Source: Loxodes magnus (taxonomy: Eukaryota > Ciliophora > Karyorelictea > Loxodida > Loxodidae). From it: a stretch of DNA of 64,000 nucleotides. The first letter of the stretch is position 1, and each line of letters opens with the position of its first letter. Shown piece after piece: positions 60,001 through 64,000 of this stretch. The stretch lies in assembly GCA_946699065.1 (NCBI GenBank), contig CAMPDV010001045.1, forward strand, positions 79,415 through 143,414. The letters run 5' to 3'. The notes beneath the pieces are model-generated. The model was not told where the DNA came from and ran no database searches. It worked only from the letters and a program-made list of their open reading frames with translations. The position numbers were made by a program, and so were the translations under genes.

Positions 60001-62734
60001 TAGCCACAGCATATACATAACTAGTGTGACCACTCATGGTCTTACAGGTACCTGTCTTGACGTCCCATAGTCTCACCGTCTAATCATGACTTCCCGATAC
60101 GATGAACTCTGAATCACTGGATATAGCCACAGCAGATACATAACTAGTGTGACCACTCATGGTCTTACAGGTACCTGTCTTGACGTCCCATAGTCTCACC
60201 GTATAATCATGACTTCCCGATACGATGAACTCTGAATCACTGGATATAGCCACAGATCATACATGACTAGTGTGACCACTCATGGTCTTACAGGTACCTG
60301 TCTTGACGTCCCATAGTCTCACCGTATAATCTGCACTTCCCGATACGATGAACTCTGAATCACTGGATATAGCCACAGATCATACCTAATTTGTGTGACC
60401 ACTCATGGTCTTACAGGTACCTGTCTTGACGTCCCATAGTCTCACCGTATAATCATGACTTCCCGATACGATGAACTCTGAATCACTGGATATAGCCACA
60501 GATCATACATGACTAGTGTGACCACTCATGGTCTTACAGGTACCTGTCTTGACGTCCCATAGTCTCACCGTATAATCTGCACTTCCCGATACGATGAACT
60601 CTGTATCACTGGATATAGCCACAGCAAATACCTAACCTGTGTGACCACTCATGGTCTTACAGGTACCTGTCTTGACGTCCCATAGTCTCACCTTCTTATC
60701 GACACTTCCCGATACGATGAACTCTGAATCACTGGATATAGCCACAGATCATACATGACTAGTGTGACCACTCATGGTCTTACAGGTACCTGTCTTGACG
60801 TCCCATAGTCTCACCGTATAATCATGACTTCCCGATACGATGAACTCTGAATCACTGGATATAGCCACAGCATATACATAACTAGTGTGACCACTCATGG
60901 TCTTACAGGTACCTGTCTTGACGTCCCATAGTCTCACCGTATAATCTGCACTTCCCGATACGATGAACTCTGAATCACTGGATATAGACACAGCAGATAC
61001 ATAACTAGTGTGACCACTCATGGTCTTACAGGTACCTGTCTTGACGTCCCATAGTCTCACCGTCTAATCTGCACTTCCCGATACGATGAACTCTGAATCA
61101 CTGGATATAGCCACAGCAGATACATAACTAGTGTGACCACTCATGGTCTTACAGGTACCTGTCTTGACGTCCCATAGTCTCACCGTATTATCATGACTTC
61201 CCGATACGATGAACTCTGAATCACTGGATATAGCCACAGATCATACATGACTAGTGTGACCACTCATGGTCTTACAGGTACCTGTCTTGACGTCCCATAG
61301 TCTCACCGTATTATCATGACTTCCCGATACGATGAACTCTGAATCACTGGATATAGCCACAGATCATACATGACTAGTGTGACCACTCATGGTCTTACAG
61401 GTACCTGTCTTGACGTCCCATAGTCTCATCGTATAATCTGCACTTCCCGATACGATGAACTCTGAATCACTGGATATAGCCACAGCAGATACATAACTAG
61501 TGTGACCACTCATGGTCTTACAGGTACCTGTCTTGACGTCCCATAGTCTCACCGTATAATCTGCACTTCCCGATACGATGAACTCTGAATCACTGGATAT
61601 AGCCACAGATCATACATGACTAGTGAGACCACTCATGGTCTTACAGGTACCTGTCTTGACGTCCCATAGTCTCATCGTATAATCTGCACTTCCCGATACG
61701 ATGAACTCTGAATCACTGGATATAGCCACAGCATATACATAACTAGTGTGACCACTCATGGTCTTACAGGTACCTGTCTTGACGTCCCATAGTCTCACCG
61801 TCTAATCATGACTTCCCGATACGATGAACTCTGAATCACTGGATATAGCCACAGATCATACATGACTAGTGTGACCACTCATGGTCTTACAGGTACCTGT
61901 CTTGACGTCCCATAGTCTCACCGTATAATATGCACTTCCCGATACGATGAACTCTGAATCACTGGATATAGCCACAGCAAATACCTAACCTGTGTGACCA
62001 CTCATGGTCTTACAGGTACCTGTCTTGACGTCCCATAGTCTCACCTTCTTATCGACACTTCCCGATACGATGAACTCTGAATCACTGGATATAGCCACAG
62101 CATATACCTAACCTGTGTGACCACTCATGGTCTTACAGGTACCTGTCTTGACGTCCCATAGTCTCATCGTATAATCTGCACTTCCCGATACGATGAACTC
62201 TGAATCACTGGATATAGCCACAGCAAATACCTAACCTGTGTGACAACTCATGGTCTTACAGGTACCTGTCTTGACGTCCCATAGTCTCACCGTATAATCA
62301 TGACTTCCCGATACGATGAACTCTGAATCACTGGATATAGCCACAGCAAATACCTAACCTGTGTGACCACTCATGGTCTTACAGGTACCTGTCTTGACGT
62401 CCCATAGTCTCACCTTCTTATCGACACTTCCCGATACGATGAACTCTGAATCACTGGATATAGCCACAGCATATACCTAACCTGTGTGACCACTCATGGT
62501 CTTACAGGTACCTGTCTTGACGTCCCATAGTCTCATCGTATAATCTGCACTTCCCGATACGATGAACTCTGAATCACTGGATATAGCCACAGCAAATACC
62601 TAACCTGTGTGACAACTCATGGTCTTACAGGTACCTGTCTTGACGTCCCATAGTCTCACCGTATAATCATGACTTCCCGATACGATGAACTCTGAATCAC
62701 TGGATATAGCCACAGCAAATACCTAACCTGTGTG
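1..62734 (-). CDS. Giant WD40-repeat protein frame, partial at both ends, requires TAG and TGA read as sense
   Basis: One minus-strand frame (codon low coordinates congruent to 2 mod 3) holds 510 consecutive WD40 blades with no indel. If TGA is Trp and TAG is an amino acid (Gln is my best guess) it is open throughout and encodes about 20,900 residues, enough for more than 70 seven-bladed propellers. WD40 propellers are protein-interaction scaffolds; in fungal HNWD and other NLR-type proteins, highly similar WD40 repeats form a variable ligand-sensing region. The GH, D and WD signature residues are kept in almost every unit, and variation is confined to the loop/top-surface codons. Against a gene: under the standard code the frame contains hundreds of TAG and TGA codons, the longest stop-free stretch is 285 codons, and no start, signal peptide or N-terminal effector domain is in the window. 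The alternative is a decayed macrosatellite. That the frame encodes WD40 blades is near certain; that it is one expressed protein is uncertain. Confidence 0.5.
83..85 (-). other. Rare in-frame TAG replacing the conserved Glu at unit residue 16
   Basis: The first unit reads ACTATAAATC where all but one of the others read ACTCTGAATC or ACTCTGTATC, so GAG becomes TAG and the preceding Ser becomes Leu. The only other unit with this pair of changes that I noticed is at 53342. Confidence 0.85.
110..112 (-). other. In-frame TGA at unit residue 7 (first example)
   Basis: TCA on the plus strand reads TGA between GTA (V) and TCT (S). Sense variants of this codon are TAT (Y), TTT and TTC (F), TCT (S) and TTA (L). 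With TGA as Trp the string becomes VWSVAIS, the commonest WD40 form at this place. The same junction occurs in a large fraction of all units. Confidence 0.9.
239..241 (-). other. In-frame TAG at unit residue 5 (first example)
   Basis: CTA on the plus strand reads TAG two codons after ACT of GHT. Sense variants are TAT (Y), CAT (H), TGT (C), AAT (N), TCT (S) and TTG (L). The preceding codon varies independently (AGT, GGT, AAT, TGT), so the TAG has been shuffled among different contexts. Confidence 0.9.
302..304 (-). other. In-frame TAG at unit residue 25 (first example)
   Basis: In the GTCTAATCATG blade the codon after SHD is TAG, where other blades have TAT (Y), AAT (N) or AAG (K). SAD-TAG (about 2024, 50240 and 61064) and SGD-TAG (about 26005) also occur. 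Gln or Glu at this place is common in WD40 repeats before TVRLWD. Confidence 0.9.
5768..6256 (-). CDS. Four-blade standard-code open stretch of the WD40 frame
   Basis: This is 162 codons, four blades with SCV, SYV and SYV junctions, ending in TGA at 5768-5770 and opening at an internal GTG. The same protein slice recurs exactly 19434 bp away at 25202-25690, as part of the large block duplication. It is probably a fragment of the long frame rather than a gene. Confidence 0.2.
   Translation of the reverse strand: MAISSDSEFIVSGSADYTMRLWDVKTGTCKTMSGHTSCVSAVAISSDSEFIVSGSHDYTVRLWDVKTGTCKTMSGHTSYVYAVAISSDSEFIVSGSADYTVRLWDVKTGTCKTMSGHTSYVSAVAISSDSEFIVSGSADYTVRLWDVKTGTCKTMSGHTSHV
7982..7990 (-). other. 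Double-stop junction, TAG-GTA-TGA (example)
   Basis: GATCATACCTAATTTG junctions carry TAG at residue 5 and TGA at residue 7 separated by one Val codon. Many occur at 7,980-8,760, 13,640-13,900, 18,560-18,820, 27,420-27,800 and 33,200-33,450. Read as Gln and Trp they give NQVWSVAIS. Confidence 0.85.
9905..14824 (-). repeat. Block A copy 1 (40 units, 4920 bp)
   Basis: This is followed directly by a near-identical copy. Matching positions include blades at 11549/16469, 11918/16838, 12902/17822, 13277/18197 and the DYVLSV junction at about 14740/19660, all exactly 4920 bp apart. Differences seen: about 11061/15981, 12653/17573, 13145/18065, 14202/19122 and 14322/19242. Confidence 0.9.
14825..19744 (-). 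repeat. Block A copy 2 (tandem duplicate)
   Basis: This is the direct tandem partner of 9905-14824. Identity with the first copy continues to about 19905, so slightly more than two full copies are present before the order changes. Confidence 0.9.
20350..24590 (-). repeat. 14-unit (1722 bp) tandem block, about 2.5 copies
   Basis: The HYV junction (CATAGTGTGTG) occurs at about 20536, 22258 and 23980, exactly 1722 bp apart. The G-to-E blade (GCACTTTCCG) occurs at 22085 and 23807, and the DYVFSV junction at about 21753 and 23475. Fourteen blades equal two seven-bladed propellers. A related single copy lies at about 35230-37040. Confidence 0.85.
22373..23107 (-). CDS. Six-blade standard-code open stretch of the WD40 frame
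   Basis: This is 244 codons in the main frame, opening at an internal GTG and closing with TGA at 22373-22375. Most of its blades are repeated 1722 bp further on, inside 24095-24952, as part of a 14-unit tandem block. It contains the SDT variant (GTATCAC at about 22606) and a DDK blade. It has no independent start signal and is most likely a slice of the longer frame. Confidence 0.25.
   Translation of the reverse strand: MAISSDSEFIVSGSVDKKVRLWDVKTGTCKTMSGHTSYVSAVAISSDSEFIVSGSHDYTVRLWDVKTGTCKTMSGHTSYVYAVAISSDSEFIVSGSADYTVRLWDVKTGTCKTMSGHTSYVYAVAISSDSEFIVSGSADYTVRLWDVKTGTCKTMSGHTSYVYAVAISSDTEFIVSGSDDKTVRLWDVKTGTCKTMSGHTSHVYAVAISSDSEFIVSGSADYTVRLWDVKTGTCKTMSGHTSHV
24095..24952 (-). CDS. Longest standard-code open stretch: seven WD40 blades
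   Basis: This is 285 codons without any stop, about seven blades, i.e. one propeller's worth. It starts only at a GTG inside a blade (VSIS, from the GACACAG variant at 24948) and ends in TGA at 24095-24097. Blades include DDK, ADK, ADY and HDY types and the SNV junctions at about 24590 and 24713. No start signal or unique sequence marks it as an independent gene, so I regard it as a stop-poor slice of the giant frame. It is the best candidate in the window for a self-contained propeller under the standard code. Confidence 0.3.
   Translation of the reverse strand: MSISSDSEFIVSGSHDYTVRLWDVKTGTCKTMSGHTSYVYAVAISSDSEFIVSGSHDYTVRLWDVKTGTCKTMSGHTSNVYAVAISSDSEFIVSGSADKTVRLWDVKTGTCKTMSGHTSNVYAVAISSDSEFIVSGSADYTVRLWDVKTGTCKTMSGHTSYVYAVAISSDSEFIVSGSADYTVRLWDVKTGTCKTMSGHTSYVYAVAISSDTEFIVSGSDDKTVRLWDVKTGTCKTMSGHTSHVYAVAISSDSEFIVSGSADYTVRLWDVKTGTCKTMSGHTSHV
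24734..31224 (-). repeat. Block B copy 2
   Basis: This is the partner of 5300-11790 at an offset of 19434 bp, with shared rare variants. At 30495 the junction reads GCATATACCTAACCTG, as at 15981 and not as at 11061, so this copy is a mosaic that agrees with the second 40-unit block in places. Confidence 0.85.
25202..25690 (-). CDS. Second copy of the four-blade open stretch
   Basis: This is identical in translation to 5768-6256 and lies at the 19434-bp offset that relates 5300-11790 to 24734-31224. It ends in TGA and opens at an internal GTG. It shows that standard-code stop positions are copied together with the blocks. Confidence 0.2.
   Translation of the reverse strand: MAISSDSEFIVSGSADYTMRLWDVKTGTCKTMSGHTSCVSAVAISSDSEFIVSGSHDYTVRLWDVKTGTCKTMSGHTSYVYAVAISSDSEFIVSGSADYTVRLWDVKTGTCKTMSGHTSYVSAVAISSDSEFIVSGSADYTVRLWDVKTGTCKTMSGHTSHV
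29340..34790 (-). repeat. Block A copy 3, with extra units
   Basis: This matches copy 2 at an offset of 14514 bp (118 units) near 30495, then 14637 bp (119 units) near 32459-33193, then 14883 bp (121 units) from about 34263 to 37043. The stepwise change of offset by whole units shows later gain of single units, with no loss of frame. Confidence 0.75.
31235..31717 (-). CDS. Four-blade open stretch ending in TAG
   Basis: This is 160 codons with the rare NLV junction (codon TTG where related junctions have TAG), a VDKK blade and a final N followed by TAG at 31235-31237. It lies where the third copy of the 40-unit block has been rearranged relative to copies one and two. It is probably a slice of the longer frame. 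Confidence 0.2.
   Translation of the reverse strand: MAISSDSEFIVSGSVDKKVRLWDVKTGTCKTMSGHTNLVYAVAISSDSEFIVSGSHDYTVRLWDVKTGTCKTMSGHTSYVSAVAISSDSEFIVSGSADYTVRLWDVKTGTCKTMSGHTSCVSAVAISSDSEFIVSGSADYTMRLWDVKTGTCKTMSGHTN
41438..41926 (-). CDS. Four-blade open stretch with HYV junctions
   Basis: This is 162 codons ending in TGA at 41438-41440. It contains an HYV junction (ACATAGTGTGTG at about 41815) and one of the few clearly synonymous changes in the array, ACG to ACT (CACAGTATAAT at about 41872). It opens at an internal GTG and is probably a slice of the longer frame. Confidence 0.2.
   Translation of the reverse strand: MAISSDSEFIVSGSADYTVRLWDVKTGTCKTMSGHTHYVSAVAISSDSEFIVSGSVDKKVRLWDVKTGTCKTMSGHTSYVSAVAISSDSEFIVSGSHDYTVRLWDVKTGTCKTMSGHTSYVYAVAISSDSEFIVSGSHDNTVRLWDVKTGTCKTMSGHTSHV
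47588..48076 (-). CDS. Four-blade open stretch with LNY blade
   Basis: This is 162 codons ending in TGA at 47588-47590. It contains an LNY blade (TAATTTAAAC at about 47659) and a VSIS variant (GACACAG at about 47827). LNY blades cluster here and in the first 5 kb. It opens at an internal GTG and is probably a slice of the longer frame. Confidence 0.2.
   Translation of the reverse strand: MAISSDSEFIVSGSHDNTVRLWDVKTGTCKTMSGHTSYVSAVAISSDSEFIVSGSADYTMRLWDVKTGTCKTMSGHTSYVSAVSISSDSEFIVSGSHDYTVRLWDVKTGTCKTMSGHTSYVYAVAISSDSEFIVSGSLNYTVRLWDVKTGTCKTMSGHTSHV
49900..51911 (-). repeat. Block E copy 1, repeated at +10824 bp
   Basis: This is related to 60724-62735 at an offset of 88 units. Rare markers shared at the exact offset: GACAACTCAT (Gly of GHT to Cys) at 51421/62245 and 51790/62614, and the AYY blade (ATAATATGC) at about 51113 and its partner near 61937. 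Within the block the GACAACT unit is itself repeated at 369 bp (3 units). Confidence 0.85.
52560..56330 (-). repeat. Recurrent module with GLT junction, three copies here
   Basis: An ordered set of units (SHD-TAG, two HDN blades, TMRLWD, ADY, then a unit with TGAGACC turning GHT into GLT) recurs at about 52565-53310, 53927-54664 and 55526-56263. Related copies lie near 50340-50974 and 61170-61798. Offsets are 1353 and 1599 bp (11 and 13 units). Confidence 0.75.
56930..58410 (-). repeat. Six-unit (738 bp) tandem duplication
   Basis: The unit order from about 56930 to 57670 is repeated from 57670 to 58410: four GCAAATACCTAACC junctions in a row with ADY, HDY, VDKK and ADY blades, then GATCATAC and GCATATACAT junctions. 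This is a recent local duplication by whole units. Confidence 0.8.
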
Positions 62735-62735
62735 A
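60724..62735 (-). repeat. Block E copy 2
   Basis: This is the partner of 49900-51911. Identity of unit order ends where the first C insertion occurs. Four additional units follow, then the match resumes with an offset of 11318 bp (92 units plus 2 bases). Confidence 0.85.
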
Positions 62736-62737
62736 CC

Positions 62738-62738
<1 letters not shown>
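62736..62738. other. Single C insertion (frame break 1)
   Basis: GTGACCCACTC replaces GTGACCACTC, giving a 124-bp unit. This is the first phase change after 510 perfect periods. A homopolymer C extension is a typical long-read error but also a common real mutation. Confidence 0.9.
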
Positions 62739-63262
<524 letters not shown>

Positions 63263-63263
<1 letters not shown>

Positions 63264-63266
63264 CCC
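63263..63266. other. Single C insertion (frame break 2)
   Basis: GACGTCCCCATAG replaces GACGTCCCATAG, again adding one C, so the two breaks together shift the frame by two bases and do not restore it. Confidence 0.9.
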
Positions 63267-64000
63267 ATAGTCTCACCTTCTTATCGACACTTCCCGATAC
63301 GATGAACTCTGAATCACTGGATATAGCCACAGCAAATACCTAACCTGTGTGACCACTCATGGTCTTACAGGTACCTGTCTTGACGTCCCATAGTCTCACC
63401 GTATAATCTGCACTTCCCGATACGATGAACTCTGAATCACTGGATATAGCCACAGATCATACATGACTAGTGTGACCACTCATGGTCTTACAGGTACCTG
63501 TCTTGACGTCCCATAGTCTCACCGTATAATCTGCACTTCCCGATACGATGAACTCTGAATCACTGGATATAGCCACAGCAAATACCTAACCTGTGTGACC
63601 ACTCATGGTCTTACAGGTACCTGTCTTGACGTCCCATAGTCTCACCTTCTTATCGACACTTCCCGATACGATGAACTCTGAATCACTGGATATAGCCACA
63701 GATCATACATGACTAGTGTGACCACTCATGGTCTTACAGGTACCTGTCTTGACGTCCCATAGTCTCATCGTATAATCTGCACTTCCCGATACGATGAACT
63801 CTGAATCACTGGATATAGCCACAGATCATACATGACTAGTGTGACCACTCATGGTCTTACAGGTACCTGTCTTGACGTCCCATAGTCTCACCGTCTAATC
63901 ATGACTTCCCGATACGATGAACTCTGAATCACTGGATATAGCCACAGATCATACATGACTAGTGTGACCACTCATGGTCTTACAGGTACCTGTCTTGACG
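63267..64000 (-). CDS. Upstream part of the WD40 frame, before the frame break
   Basis: These are about six WD40 units in the same style as the main array, but the extra C in 63263-63266 puts them in a different frame from the blades below. On the minus strand this stretch is upstream (N-terminal) of the main frame. It repeats 52030-52682 at an offset of 11318 bp, unit type for unit type, and carries the same TAG codon (AACCTG junctions, SHD-TAG blade) and TGA codon (GATCATACATGAC junctions). If the extra C bases are sequence errors, this segment simply continues the giant frame; otherwise the main frame must start elsewhere or be dead. Confidence 0.4.

Noticed and set aside
356-61798. About 95 separate small genes of 60-160 codons
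   Set aside because: They open at GTG codons inside blades, all lie in one frame, end at the same TAG/TGA codons and have no start signals or unique sequence, so they are slices of one frame. Only the longest are listed.

Overview
The whole window is one uninterrupted tandem array of a 123-bp unit, about 520 copies, with no unique flanking DNA at either end. On the minus strand each unit encodes one 41-residue WD40 blade. The unit opens with GHT and contains [22 protein letters not shown] and TCKTMS. The structural tetrad (His of GH, Ser of the SGS segment, Asp, Trp of WD) is intact in nearly all units. GC content of a typical unit is about 45%. I see no RNA genes, mobile elements, CRISPR arrays or other genes.

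Frame: the phase is kept exactly from base 4 to base 62734 (510 units, no net indel). Two single-base C insertions, at 62736-62738 and 63263-63266, are the only departures. Under the standard code this frame is broken by several hundred stops. They are only TAG and TGA and sit in a few fixed codons of the unit: TAG at unit residues 5 and 25 (rarely 16), TGA at residue 7. Residues 5, 7 and 25 are also where sense variation is concentrated. I noticed no in-frame TAA. Reading TGA as Trp and TAG as Gln (or Glu/Tyr) gives canonical WD40 strings such as VWSVAIS and HDQTVRLWD, and the frame is then open for 62.7 kb (about 20,900 residues). The two readings to separate are a giant WD40 gene in an organism with reassigned TAG and TGA, or a decayed, homogenised WD40 macrosatellite. 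I favour the first, without certainty.

Layout: 1-5300 is a mosaic with LNY-type blades. 5300-11790 reappears at 24734-31224 (offset 19434 bp, 158 units). About 9905-14824 is repeated next door at 14825-19744 (offset 4920 bp, 40 units), with a third, slightly rearranged copy at about 29340-34790. 20350-24590 is a 14-unit (1722 bp) block repeated tandemly. 37050-49900 is a mosaic of the same unit types with a weak 20-unit periodicity. 49900-52682 is repeated at 60724-64000 (offset 10824 bp, later 11318 bp). The array has therefore grown by block duplication as well as by single-unit exchange.

Organism: not identifiable from this sequence. The style (near-identical WD40 repeats, variation confined to a few surface codons) resembles fungal HNWD (het-e/het-d type) and other NLR-like recognition proteins. 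TAG and TGA as sense codons would point to a protist with a variant nuclear code (ciliate-like or Blastocrithidia-like) or another recoded lineage. No N-terminal domain, promoter, intron or terminator lies in the window.
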